Source of the DNA: Nostoc parmelioides FACHB-3921
GTDB taxonomy: Bacteria; Cyanobacteriota; Cyanobacteriia; Cyanobacteriales; Nostocaceae
Direction of reading: 5' to 3'
DNA: 64,000 nucleotides
Assembly (NCBI RefSeq): GCF_014696625.1
Contig: NZ_JACJQL010000001.1
Span: 1 to 64,000 of the forward strand
Below the pieces are notes generated by a model. It worked only from the letters and a program-made list of their open reading frames with translations. It was not told the DNA's origin and made no database searches. How positions within the stretch are numbered: position 1 is the stretch's first letter; every line of letters starts with the position of its first letter. This document shows positions 27,890 to 38,500 of this stretch, piece after piece. The translations under genes were made by a program, and so were the position numbers.

Positions 27890-28324
27890 TTACAACAATC
27901 CTTCCAATTTGCGACGAATATTTTCCAACTCAGTCTCAGAAAACTCCGAATCTTGAGCCGGTGGTACTAGGTCAGACTCAAAACTTTCGTCCTCAGTATC
28001 CTCGTCATCATACTGACCATCAGGTTGCCAGTCAGTTTCTTCCACGTTAATATCTGGGGGAATTACGAGGTCGCTATTTTCTGGGATTAATTCCCAATCA
28101 TAATTAGCACTGGCGCAAAATTCCTTAACATCCTCAGCATCAATCGCCTCTACTGTGGGAGTGGGGAAATCCTGGGCTTCCAACATGAGGGCAAAACGGA
28201 CAGCATCATCTTGGGATTCAAACATGAGAATTTTATTGCGGTCGCCCACACGAACGGTATGAATCCCCTCATTTTCCGTATTAGCGTTAAAAATTAAAAC
28301 AAAAACCCGCATTGGCGTAATCAT
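27890..28324 (-). CDS. DUF3110 domain protein
   Basis: The 144-residue protein starts with a compact domain (MRVFVLIFNANTENEGIHTVRVGDRNKILMFESQDDAVRFALMLEAQDFPTPTVE) that I recognise as DUF3110, a cyanobacterial and plant family. The rest is acidic and probably disordered (QYDDEDTEDESFESD), ending in a short helix. The start could be the ATG at 28324 or 28312, the latter giving the usual MRVFV beginning. Function unknown. Confidence 0.8.
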   Translation of the reverse strand: MITPMRVFVLIFNANTENEGIHTVRVGDRNKILMFESQDDAVRFALMLEAQDFPTPTVEAIDAEDVKEFCASANYDWELIPENSDLVIPPDINVEETDWQPDGQYDDEDTEDESFESDLVPPAQDSEFSETELENIRRKLEGLL

Positions 28325-28649
28325 CTATATGTTCCGAGGTCTATTGATTAATTAAAGTTCTAGACCGTGTACCTGGGAAAGTCACAGCAATATTTTCACT
28401 TTAATTCAGATTTGACTGACAATATTAATGGTTTATTTTCCCGCATTGAGGATATGGGAGATGAAAAGGTATGGTAACAAGGAGCAAAAATTCTTAGTCC
28501 ACAGCCCCTAGTCAATTTCACTCACCGAGTTGATCCGAATGTCAAAAGTCCTAATTGATTTGTATCCTGGTATTGGCATATAAACGCAAATGCCAAATAA
28601 TGCTTGCAGTGCGTCAACCACCTCCAGCAAATAAAAGTAAATTCATACC
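28325..28649. other. Divergent promoter region between DUF3110 and tamB
   Basis: About 325 bp without a gene or recognisable repeat. Both flanking genes read outward, so their promoters must lie here; no motif stands out. Confidence 0.5.
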
Positions 28650-31600
28650 ATGAATAATCCTCCCAAGCAAAATCAAAGCCCACAAACCTCACGTAGGAGT
28701 CTATGGTTGCTGATTTTGAGTCGTGGCGGTATGGCAGTAGGTGGACTTTTAATTGTGGGTTTGATGGGAGGTGTTTGGCGTTTATGGACTTTCGTCCAAA
28801 AGGAATTAACACCGTTAGCGCAAGCAAGTCTGACTACAACTCTTAACCGTCCCGTACAACTGGGAAAAGTCACTAACTTTTCGTTAATTGGAGTACAGTT
28901 TGCGGCTTCGTCCATTCCTCCTACGCCTACAGACCCAGATAAGTTAACAGTGGATGCAGTGGAAGTGGATTTTAATCCACTGCTGTTAGTTTTTAATCGC
29001 CAGCTAAAACTAAATGTGACCTTAGTCAATCCTAATGTTTACATCGAACAGGATAATCAAGGACGCTGGATTACTACGACCATAGTGCCACCAGGTTCAG
29101 CAGGAGCGATTAAAACAGACTTAGATCATATCAATTTCCGTAATGGTAAGTTGTCGCTGCTACCACAGGTGAGGAATTTGGCAGTGGGTGAAGCTAAAAC
29201 TACAACCCCCTCATCTTCTTTATACCCCCCTGCCTCCTGCCCCCAGCCCCCCTGCCTCCTGCCTCCATTAGAATTTTCGCAACTCAATGGAACGGCTCAA
29301 ATACTGGAAAACAACCAGCTAATTAAGTTCTCAGCTAAAGGTATATCCGATAGCGGGGGCAGTGTGGAAATGGAGGGCGAAGTACGTCCTAAGACGACTG
29401 CGGCGAATATTCAAGTGCGAGGACAAGAATTACTGGCGGCGGATGTTAGTCGCTTGGTAAAGTTACCAGTGGGTCTAGAAGCCGGTAAAGTTAATGGTGA
29501 TTTGCGAGTTGAATTATTACCAGGACAAACCCCTTTACTATATGGCAGTGCTGATTTGCACAAGGTGACAGTCCAAATTCCTCGCGCACCGCAAGTATTG
29601 ACAAACACCCAAGCTAATGCTTATTTCCAAGGCACAGAAGTAAAATTAGAAAATGTGGTGGCTAACTATGGCAGCATCCCTCTAGTGGCGGCGGGGACAA
29701 TCGACACCAAAGCAGGCTATAAGCTAGCAGGGCGTGTTAACTCAGTGAGTGTAGCCAATGCCCAAAACACACTCAAATTAAAATTCCCTGTACCGGTGGC
29801 TGGACAATTACAAGCTGATTTACAGGTAGTGGGAGCCGCAAATAAGCCTATTCTCTCAGGTATAGTTAGGACTATTAATACTGCCCGCATCGATAAAGTT
29901 GATTTTCAGAGTATTAGTAGTAAGTTTGAGTTTTCGCCCAACGACAACTTAGTTAGTTTGGCAGATGTCCAAGGCAAGACCACAACAGGCGGCACAATTA
30001 CTGGTGGTGGCAGAATCTTAGTTGGGGAAAATGCCCAACTGAATCTGAATTTCACTGCCAGGAATGTAGCCGGAGATGCGATCGCCAAACTATACAATGC
30101 TAATACTCCATTTCAAATTGGTACTGTATCGGCTACGGCTCAAGTCACAGGTACGCCCACCAATGTCAGAACTTTAGTAAACTTTGCCGCACCGCAGGCA
30201 GCCTATCCCGCCACTGGGGAAGTGATTATCGGCGCTAATCGTAATATTAACTTTCGCAATGTGGCTGTGAAGGTTGCGGGTGGAACGGTGCGGGGTTATG
30301 GCAATTTTGCTAATGAACGTTGGCAAGCTGTAGCTAACGCTAACGGGGTGAATTTGGCACCATTTGTCAACCAAAATCAACTGAAAAATGTCTCCTTAGC
30401 AGGGGCGCAATTTAACGGTCGTTTAATTCTGGCTGGTACGGCTACACCCTTTCAAATTGCCAGCATTCGTACAGAAGGGGCAGGGGTGCAAATTGGTGGC
30501 GGGACAGTTGCAGTATCTAATATTCAACTGCAAGACCAGGCCTTTGCCGCCAAATTGGTGGCGAATAATGTCCGCCTAGCACGCATCCTGAAAAATGCGC
30601 CGCCAGCTTTAGCTAATCCTTTGGCTGGGACATTCCAAGTAGCCGGTAATAGAGAAAATTTTAGCCTCAAAACCTTACAAGCTACAGGTGATGCCCGCCT
30701 TAGTGTAGGTAGAGGAACAGTTACGGCCGGGAATATTCAATTAGCTAACAGTGTATATCAGGCACAAGTCCAAGCTAATAATGTCCCTGTGCAACGCTTG
30801 GCAACCTTACCACCCCAGTTTCAAGGCAACCTGACGGGGAAATTTGCTGTTACTGGTTCTGCTGAGTCCTTCAGTCCCCAATCTATCCAAGCCAGTGGTC
30901 AAGCACGGTTAAATGTTGGCAATGGTACGATTACCTCTTCCAACATTCAATTAGCTAACGGTAGATATCAGGCGCAAGTCCAAGCTAATAACGTCCCTGT
31001 ACAAAATTTAGCCGCAGTACCACCAAAGTTGCAAGGTAATTTAACTGGACAATTCAATGTTGCTGGTTCCGTTGCACCCTTCAGTCCCCAATCTATCCAA
31101 GCCAGTGGTCAAGGGCGTTTAAATGTCGGCAATGGTACGATTACAGCTTCTAACCTACAATTAGCTAACGGTAGATATCAAGCACAAGTCCAAGCCAATA
31201 ATGTCCCCGTACAACGTTTAGCAGCAGTACCGACCCAGTTGCAAGGTAATTTGAACGGGCAATTAAATCTGACTGGTTCTGTTGCACCCTTCAGTCCCCA
31301 ATCTATCCAAGCCAGTGGTCAAGCACAGCTAAATGTTGGCAATGGCACAATTACAGCCGCCAACATCCGAGTTGCCAATGGTAACTATCAGGCGCAAGTC
31401 CAAGCCAATAACGTCCCTATACAACGTTTAGCTGCTGTACCGACCCAGTTGCAAGGTAATTTGAATGGACAATTTAATGTTGCTGGGTCTGCTGCATCTT
31501 TCAGTCCCCAATCTATTCAAGCCAGTGGTCAAGCACAACTACAAGTGGCGGGAGGGGGTACGATTAATGCGGCGAATATCCAACTGGCTAAAGGTCGTTA

Positions 31601-34600
31601 TCAGACTGTAGTGGCGGCGACTGGGTTGCAGTTAAATCGTTTTAATCAACAGTTGCGGGGTCAATTTGCTGGCCAGTTGCAACTAGCAGGTAACTTGGGT
31701 TCGACGCGGTTAGCGGATGTGAGTGCTGCGGGTCAGGTACAATTAACTCAAGGCCTCCCCGGTGTTGAGCGTCCCCTGAATGCGGCGATCGCCTGGAATG
31801 GTGAAAGGTTAACAATTCAACAAGCTACAGCCCCCGGTTTAAATATCAATGGTGATATCTTAGCCAACGCTACCAAACCAGGCATACCAGAAATTACCGC
31901 CCTCAATCTCAACGTCCAAGCCCAGGACTTTAATCTACAACAGTTACCAGTCACCTTACCGAATCAAGTAGCTGTGACAGGCAGAGCAGATTTTAACGGT
32001 AAAGTTACAGGTAAATTGCCTTTGCCCAATGTTAACGGGCAACTCAGCTTAAAGGATTTAGTAGTCCAAAACATTGCTTTTGAACCTTTATTAACAGGTA
32101 GGATTCAATCTGGACAAGGATTAAACTTAAATTTAGCTGGGAATAGCGATCGCCTTGCCCTGAGTTTAGACAGTAATAATCGCCCCCAATCCTTCCTAGT
32201 ACAGTGGCAACAAGCCTTAGCCTCAGGTCAAGTGAAAGGCAATGATTGGGCTGTGAAAGTTGCCAACTTCCCCTTAACGCTGTTCAACTTGTCACCACCC
32301 CCAAGTCTGCGTTTAGGTGCTGGGAGAGTAGCCGGGACAGTGACAGGGGATGTGCAGTTTAACCAGCGTACATTTGCGACTAACGTCAATTTGGCGATCG
32401 CTAATCCCGAAATTGGTAGAATTAAAGGCGATCGCTTCACAACCCAATTCCGCTACAGTGATGGTACAGCCACCCTCACCAGTAGCCAATTTATCAAAGG
32501 AAACAGTCGTTACGCCTTAGCTGGTAATTTTGGGCTAACCCCCAAAGGCCCCCGCATCCAAGGCAAGCTGAACGTTACTCAAGGTAACATCCAAGATGTG
32601 CTGACAGTAGCACAAATCTTTGATTTACAAGACTTCCAGCGTAATGGAGACGAACCCAACTACGGTACGGCCTCGGATCTCAAGACCTACGCCCAAGGTT
32701 TGCCTGATCAGTCTTTATTCGACCAAATCAAGCGCTTTTACGAAATTGATGCGATCATCGCAAAACAAGAAGAAGAACGTAATGCTTCACCCATACCAAA
32801 CCTAGCAGATTTGCAAGGAACCTTTAACGGAGAAGTAGCTGTAGACACTGCCACTGCTAATGGTTTAGCAGTACAGTTCAATTTGAATGGTCAAAACTTT
32901 GTCTGGGGTAAGGAAGCAGAACCCAATCGTTTTTATCGTGCCGATAATATCATTGCTGAAGGTAGTTTTGCTGATGGGGTTTTGCAGCTGCGACCAGTGC
33001 GTATTGAGTCCGAGAATAGTCTGTTAGCCTTCACTGGTAATATAGGCGGGAACGAACAATCTGGACAACTGCGCGTCAATAACTTTCCCCTTCAGTTACT
33101 CAATAACTTCGTCAATCTCCCAGTCGGTGTGACGGGGAATCTTAGTGGGACAGCAGCTTTAGCAGGTAGTATTGCCAACCCTCAAGCCAGAGGAGAATGG
33201 CAAATCACTGAGGGTACACTCAACCAAAAACCCGTGGAATCAGCCACAGCTAGTTTTAGTTACGCTAATGGTCGCTTAAATTTTGGTAGTACAGTCGCTA
33301 TTACTGGGCCGCAACCTGTGAATATTTCAGGTAGCATACCTTATCAGTTACCTTTTGCCTCCGTCGCCCCTGATAACAATCAAATCAGTTTGGATGTCAA
33401 AGTTGAAAATGAAGGATTGGCACTACTGAATCTGTTAAGTAATCAAGTAGCCTTTGAAGACGGTCAAGGTCAAATAGACTTGAAGGTAAGCGGAACCAGA
33501 GAACAGCCTATAGTCGAGGGTATTGCTACTATCCAAAAAGCTACTTTTGCGGCTCAAGCTTTACCAGAAAAAGTCAGAGATGTTACAGGTAGAGTCCGGT
33601 TTAATTTTGACCAAATATTAGTAGAAGGTCTGGAAGGTAAATTTAGTCGCGGACAAGTACAAGCGTCTGGAGCAATTCCTGTATTCGACAACAGTAGCGT
33701 CGCTATCGAAAATCCTCTCACTGTCAACCTTGAACAGTTAAAACTTAATCTCAAAGGCTTGTATCAAGGCGGTGCTAATGGAAATATTCAAGTTACTGGT
33801 TCTGCACTCAATCCTAGAATTGGCGGTAAGGTGGATTTGTATAGTGGTCAAATATTATTAGCAGAATCCAGTGATCTTAACCAACCTGCAAATAATGTTT
33901 CTGCATTATCACTAACGAAGTTTAACAAACAAGACACACCCATAACTACAACTGCCAACACGAGTTTCAACAATTTAGAACTGGAGTTAGGTAAAAACGT
34001 AGAAATTGCCCGTCCTCCCCTTCTCAGTTTCGCTGCTACGGGGAATCTCAAAGTTAATGGTTCTTTAGCTGATCCTGTACCTGTAGGCACTATTCGCTTA
34101 AGAAAAGGCGGGGTGAATTTATTTACAACTCAGTTTAACTTGACTCGTGGTTACGAACACACCGCCACTTTTAGAGCTAATCAACCCCGTGACCCCGATT
34201 TAGATATTCAACTACTGGCTAAAGTGCTAGAAGTGGTGCAGAACAGTGACCTAAACAGAGTTAATTCTGTAGGGTTAGGTGCTTTAGAAACTGTGAGAGT
34301 TGAAGCCAATATTAAAGGCCCAGCTAGCAGACTGAACGAAAGCTTGGAATTAAGAAGTAGTCCCTCCCGGAGTGAAACTGAATTAGTCGCCCTTTTAGGT
34401 GGTGGATTTGTTGATACTCAAGGACGTGGTGACAGTACCTTAGGTTTAATTAACATCGCCGGGTCAGCTGTTTTCGGTAACTTTCAATCTGCTTTTAATC
34501 AAATCGGTACTGCTTTTGGTTTAAGTGAATTGCGAATTTTCCCCACAGTGATTTCTGACAATCCAGAAGCTAGTAATAGTAATAGTAGTAGAGTTGGTTC

Positions 34601-34796
34601 CAGTATAGAATTGGCAGCTGAAGCGGGAGTAGATATTTCTAACAAGTTCTCTATTTCTAGCATCAAAATTTTAACGGCAAATGATCCTTTCCAGTGGGGT
34701 CTTAATTACCGTATCAATGATGAGTTTCGTATACGTGCTTCTACTAATTTAGAAGATGATAGTCGTGCAGTAATTGAGTATCAAAATAGGTTTTGA
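28650..34796 (+). CDS. tamB: TamB/DUF490 translocation and assembly module protein
   Basis: The 2048-residue protein has one N-terminal membrane anchor (about residues 20-47) and a very long repetitive beta-rich body, ending in the DUF490 domain typical of TamB (about 1650-2048; for example LDIQLLAKV and ELVALLGGG). TamB spans the periplasm and, with Omp85-family proteins, serves outer-membrane assembly and lipid transfer; cyanobacterial and chloroplast (Tic236) homologues exist. Residues about 610-970 contain a 70-residue tandem repeat, with four units in nearly identical DNA. A Pro/Cys-rich insertion (29205-29265) interrupts the N-terminal part in frame. It is single-gene and ends in the usual aromatic residue (YQNRF). 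Confidence 0.92.
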   Translation: MNNPPKQNQSPQTSRRSLWLLILSRGGMAVGGLLIVGLMGGVWRLWTFVQKELTPLAQASLTTTLNRPVQLGKVTNFSLIGVQFAASSIPPTPTDPDKLTVDAVEVDFNPLLLVFNRQLKLNVTLVNPNVYIEQDNQGRWITTTIVPPGSAGAIKTDLDHINFRNGKLSLLPQVRNLAVGEAKTTTPSSSLYPPASCPQPPCLLPPLEFSQLNGTAQILENNQLIKFSAKGISDSGGSVEMEGEVRPKTTAANIQVRGQELLAADVSRLVKLPVGLEAGKVNGDLRVELLPGQTPLLYGSADLHKVTVQIPRAPQVLTNTQANAYFQGTEVKLENVVANYGSIPLVAAGTIDTKAGYKLAGRVNSVSVANAQNTLKLKFPVPVAGQLQADLQVVGAANKPILSGIVRTINTARIDKVDFQSISSKFEFSPNDNLVSLADVQGKTTTGGTITGGGRILVGENAQLNLNFTARNVAGDAIAKLYNANTPFQIGTVSATAQVTGTPTNVRTLVNFAAPQAAYPATGEVIIGANRNINFRNVAVKVAGGTVRGYGNFANERWQAVANANGVNLAPFVNQNQLKNVSLAGAQFNGRLILAGTATPFQIASIRTEGAGVQIGGGTVAVSNIQLQDQAFAAKLVANNVRLARILKNAPPALANPLAGTFQVAGNRENFSLKTLQATGDARLSVGRGTVTAGNIQLANSVYQAQVQANNVPVQRLATLPPQFQGNLTGKFAVTGSAESFSPQSIQASGQARLNVGNGTITSSNIQLANGRYQAQVQANNVPVQNLAAVPPKLQGNLTGQFNVAGSVAPFSPQSIQASGQGRLNVGNGTITASNLQLANGRYQAQVQANNVPVQRLAAVPTQLQGNLNGQLNLTGSVAPFSPQSIQASGQAQLNVGNGTITAANIRVANGNYQAQVQANNVPIQRLAAVPTQLQGNLNGQFNVAGSAASFSPQSIQASGQAQLQVAGGGTINAANIQLAKGRYQTVVAATGLQLNRFNQQLRGQFAGQLQLAGNLGSTRLADVSAAGQVQLTQGLPGVERPLNAAIAWNGERLTIQQATAPGLNINGDILANATKPGIPEITALNLNVQAQDFNLQQLPVTLPNQVAVTGRADFNGKVTGKLPLPNVNGQLSLKDLVVQNIAFEPLLTGRIQSGQGLNLNLAGNSDRLALSLDSNNRPQSFLVQWQQALASGQVKGNDWAVKVANFPLTLFNLSPPPSLRLGAGRVAGTVTGDVQFNQRTFATNVNLAIANPEIGRIKGDRFTTQFRYSDGTATLTSSQFIKGNSRYALAGNFGLTPKGPRIQGKLNVTQGNIQDVLTVAQIFDLQDFQRNGDEPNYGTASDLKTYAQGLPDQSLFDQIKRFYEIDAIIAKQEEERNASPIPNLADLQGTFNGEVAVDTATANGLAVQFNLNGQNFVWGKEAEPNRFYRADNIIAEGSFADGVLQLRPVRIESENSLLAFTGNIGGNEQSGQLRVNNFPLQLLNNFVNLPVGVTGNLSGTAALAGSIANPQARGEWQITEGTLNQKPVESATASFSYANGRLNFGSTVAITGPQPVNISGSIPYQLPFASVAPDNNQISLDVKVENEGLALLNLLSNQVAFEDGQGQIDLKVSGTREQPIVEGIATIQKATFAAQALPEKVRDVTGRVRFNFDQILVEGLEGKFSRGQVQASGAIPVFDNSSVAIENPLTVNLEQLKLNLKGLYQGGANGNIQVTGSALNPRIGGKVDLYSGQILLAESSDLNQPANNVSALSLTKFNKQDTPITTTANTSFNNLELELGKNVEIARPPLLSFAATGNLKVNGSLADPVPVGTIRLRKGGVNLFTTQFNLTRGYEHTATFRANQPRDPDLDIQLLAKVLEVVQNSDLNRVNSVGLGALETVRVEANIKGPASRLNESLELRSSPSRSETELVALLGGGFVDTQGRGDSTLGLINIAGSAVFGNFQSAFNQIGTAFGLSELRIFPTVISDNPEASNSNSSRVGSSIELAAEAGVDISNKFSISSIKILTANDPFQWGLNYRINDEFRIRASTNLEDDSRAVIEYQNRF
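30480..31560 (+). repeat. 210-bp tandem repeats inside tamB
   Basis: The sequence TCAGTCCCCAATCTATCCAA recurs at 30871, 31081, 31291 and (one change) 31501, an exact period of 210 bp or 70 codons. More diverged units precede it from about 30480. Each unit encodes YQAQVQANNVPVQ, LQGNL.GQ and FSPQSIQASGQ. Confidence 0.9.
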
Positions 34797-34844
34797 GAAT
34801 TGGTAATTGGTAATTGGTAATTGGTTGGGCTTGACATCGGTAGT

Positions 34845-35228
34845 TCAGGTTAAACTCCAGCCAAGGGCGGTGGCTACTTGACCAGCTAATTCTAGCGGGT
34901 TGAAGGGTTTAGCGATCGCACTCACCATTCCCAACTGGGCGTAACGGCGACGATCAGAGGCTTGAATTTTGGCGGTTAATAAGATTACTGGTATTTCTTT
35001 GGTGACGGAATTGGCTTGCAGTTTCTCAAATGTAGCGATACCATCCATATCCGGCATCATCACATCTAATAAAATTGCATCTGGTTGGTAAGTCTCGGCT
35101 TTATTTATGCCTTCTTGTCCTGAACTGGCTGTGACAACTTCCCAGCCTGCTACTGTTTCTAAACAAATCTTGGCAACTTCTTGAATATACTGCTCGTTAT
35201 CGACCACTAAAATTCGTTTATTGTTCAT
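34845..35228 (-). CDS. Single-domain response regulator (CheY-like)
   Basis: The 127-residue protein is one receiver domain: acidic residues D10-N11-E12, phosphoacceptor D55 in AILLDVMMPDMDG, T86-region LLTAK and the conserved lysine in AIAKPFNPLEL. It has no output domain. The large hybrid kinase is the next gene upstream on the same strand, 325 bp away, so it is a candidate partner, but no direct evidence links them. Confidence 0.9.
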   Translation of the reverse strand: MNNKRILVVDNEQYIQEVAKICLETVAGWEVVTASSGQEGINKAETYQPDAILLDVMMPDMDGIATFEKLQANSVTKEIPVILLTAKIQASDRRRYAQLGMVSAIAKPFNPLELAGQVATALGWSLT

Positions 35229-35248
35229 AATTTAAGTTAGTTATTAGT

Positions 35249-35424
35249 TATAGCTGTTGACGGTTAACGGTTGACTGTTGACAGACTTGAAAGCCTTGTC
35301 TTGTCAGAGTTTTATTGGGAGAAGTTAGGTTTAAAACCTCGCCCCTTGTGGGCGATAGCTCCCCTGCTCCCCTGCTTTTTTACCTGAGCTTGATGTCTTA
35401 ATCTATCTGGCTACGGCTATATTA
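35249..35424. mobile_element. MITE-like element copy A (with internal insertion)
   Basis: The element starts TATAGCTGTTGACGG, runs through heptamers GGTTGAC and AGACTTGAAAGCCTTG, and ends in TCTATCTGGCTACGGCTATA. The same ends occur at 41604-41714 and 55924-56030. This copy is longer because about 65 bp of unrelated sequence (CCCCTTGTGGGCGATAG and others) lies in its middle. Confidence 0.55.
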
Positions 35425-35552
35425 GTCATTAGTTCATAGTCAAAAGTGATTCTCCCTTATTCCCCAATCCCAAATCCCCAACTAAAGTCAAAAGTCAAAA
35501 GAAAAAATCTTTTACCTTTTTACTTTTTACTTTTTACTTTTTTCCCCAATCC
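35425..35552. repeat. STRR arrays downstream of the hybrid kinase
   Basis: 35459-35482 has CCCCAAT heptamers; 35483-35500 has AAAGTCA; 35515-35542 has TTTTTAC heptamers. No gene. Confidence 0.65.
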
Positions 35553-38500
35553 CTAACCCCTAACATTTGTCTGCGTAATTCGCTGAAGTAGTTCAATTAC
35601 CCGTTGTTCAAACTCCTTGGTTGTGACACGGCCTTTAGTTAAAAATTCTGTATGTCCTAGCTTGAGGCGTTTACGTTCTGATTCATCCAAGTCCTTAGCA
35701 GAGTAGACTACTACCGGAACATTACATAGGCGCTGGTGTTTCTGTAGCCAATCTACCACTGCAAAACCATCAGTTTCCGGCAAAATCAAATCGAGAATGA
35801 GTAAGTCAGGATTAACTTCTTGGCTGAGGTGGATGGCTTCCCGTCCGGTTTTGGCTGAGAAAGTTTCAATATCATGTCTTTCAAACAAGGTAACGAATAG
35901 TTCTGCCAAATCTGCGTCATCTTCAACTATAAGAATACGGACTCGCCCGGAAGATTTGGTGTAGGCGTAGCCTGTCGTAGACATTGCTTGTCTGAGAGAA
36001 TGTAAAAGATTACTTTCTTGGACTGGCTTACTTACCCAATCAACAAAATCACTACTGGGTTGTTTATTTGTAGTCGGTTTGTACACACTGCAAATCACTA
36101 TTGGGATATGTTTGGTTTCTGTACTTTCCTTCAACATAGCCATTGTTTCCCAACCATTCATCCCTGGCATGAGCAAATCTAGTACAATCACATCTGGATG
36201 TTGAGTTGACGCCGAGGCGATCGCTTCTTGTCCAGTAGCTACTGTGACTACTCGATATCCCCCTTGTTCTAAGAGTGACTGTAGTTCTGTGCGGATGAGT
36301 GGATCATCATCACAAACTAAAACTAGGGGGGAGTGGGTAGAAGAGATTGGAGAAGGTGCAGCCCCTTCTGGGGATAAGGGGTAATGGGGGAGAGAGTCGG
36401 CAAGTTCTGAATTTTGGGATATTGGTAAAATTGGTAAAGTAAAGTAAAAACTACTACCTTCACCCAAGACACTTTCTGCCCAGATGCGTCCGCCATGCTG
36501 CTGTACGATACTTTGGCAAATAGCTAAACCCAAACCAGTACCGTCATGGTTGCGTGAATCGGAAGAATCTACCTGTTGAAATCGCTCAAAAATACTATCA
36601 AGTTTGTCGGCGGGAATACCGCGTCCGTTATCTTTCACTGTCAGCAATAGTTCATCGCCGTATTGTTGTGCTAATAACCACACTGTTTTTTCCGCCGTCG
36701 AGAATTTAATTGCATTACTCAACAGGTTAGTTAATGTCTGCACAATCCGGTCTGGATCAACCCATAATTGGATTGATGGATGGGAAACTGATAATTTCAC
36801 TCCAGCTTTATTAGCTAAAGGCTGCATAATACTAACTGCGGACTCTATCAAGTCGGTAAGGTTGCAACTTTCTCGCTCCATTTTTACCCTACCAGATTCG
36901 ATGCGTTCTATATCTAATATGTCGTTAATCAAACGTACTAGGCGTTCTGTACTGTCAGTGGCAATTTCCAACAAACGTTTTCCCTGTTCTGAGTCGGCTG
37001 GTAATAAACCACTAGCCAGCATTCCTAAGGAACCATGAATAGAAGTTAAGGGGGTGCGGAGTTCATGACTGACAACAGAAACAAACTCATCTTTCATCCG
37101 TTCGATTTGTTTTCTTTCTGTAACATCACGTAAAATTACCGTATAAAATACTTCTTTGTCTAGTTGAAATTTGGAGATAGAAGCTTCAGCCGGGAATTCT
37201 GTTCCATCTTGACGACAACCAAATATTTCTCGCCGCTCTCCCATACGCCGCGCCAAGTTGGGAGCCTGCCCAAAATCAGCTACGTGTTGACGATGGGCCT
37301 GGGTGAAACGCTGGGGTATGAGTGTATCCAGGCGCTGTCCGATAATTTCCTCGGCAGAGTAGCCAAAAATTTTCTCTGCACCTTGATTAAATAAAGTTAT
37401 TTGTTGGTTACCGTTAATAGAAATAATGGCATCATCAGCAATGTCTAAAATGCGTGCCAGTCGCACTTGGGATATGCGTAGTGCTTCTTCTATGCGCTGG
37501 CGTTCGTCGAGTTCTGATTGCAATTGTCGATTGACGTTGACTAACTCAGCAGTTCGTTCTGCTACTCTCAACTCCAGTTCGTTATTGACTTTTTGCAGAG
37601 TTGCTTCTATTCGCTTGCGGGAAGTAATATCTCTGACTATACCCAACATCCGCACGGCTTCGCCCATTTCGTTGTAGTAGAGTTTGCCTGTTCCTTCAAT
37701 CCAGTGAATATCTCCATCTGGCGAAATGATGCGAAATTCATGACTGTAGTCGGTTTTTTGCTGGCGAGCAGAATTGATTACCTCTGCTAATCCTCCCCTG
37801 TCTTCAGGATAAATACAAGCTTGAAAGGCTTCATAAGTCCCATCAAATTTCCCTGATTCTATGCCAAATAATCGGGCGTGACCTTCAGACCAGATAATTT
37901 GGTTAGTAGTGATATTCCAGTCCCAAATGCCTAAGTTAACTGCTTCTAGGGTTAGGGAAAGACGTTCTTGACTTTCTCGTAGTGCTGCTTCGGCTATTTG
38001 GCGATCGCGCCGATTGCGTAATGCTACTATGCCATAAGCCACATCTGCTGTCAGTTCCTCTAAAAGTTTCACTTCATCACTATCAAAAGCATTCGCTTCC
38101 GCAGCGTAGATGTTCAAGGCACCAAAAGCTTGACCATTATTCATTAAAGGTAAAGAAATGGACGATGCGTAACCCCGATTATTAGCTTGACAGCGCCAAA
38201 TTTCAAATCTAGGATCAGTCAAAATATTTTGAATAATGGCAGTTTTTCCGGTGCGAATTGCCGTTCCTGTCGGCCCTTGACCCCGGACTGTATCTGCCCA
38301 AGTAAGATTGAGAGATTGCAGATATCCTTGTTCATAACCGGCTTGAGCTACCGGATGAATACTTTTTTCAGCATCATTTTCTGCAAAAGCCACCCAAGCT
38401 AATCGATAGTTACCAACATCCACTAAAATTTGGCAAACTTTCTGCAATAACTCATTTTCATCTTGAGTACGTATCACTAATTGATTGCAGTCACTTAAAG

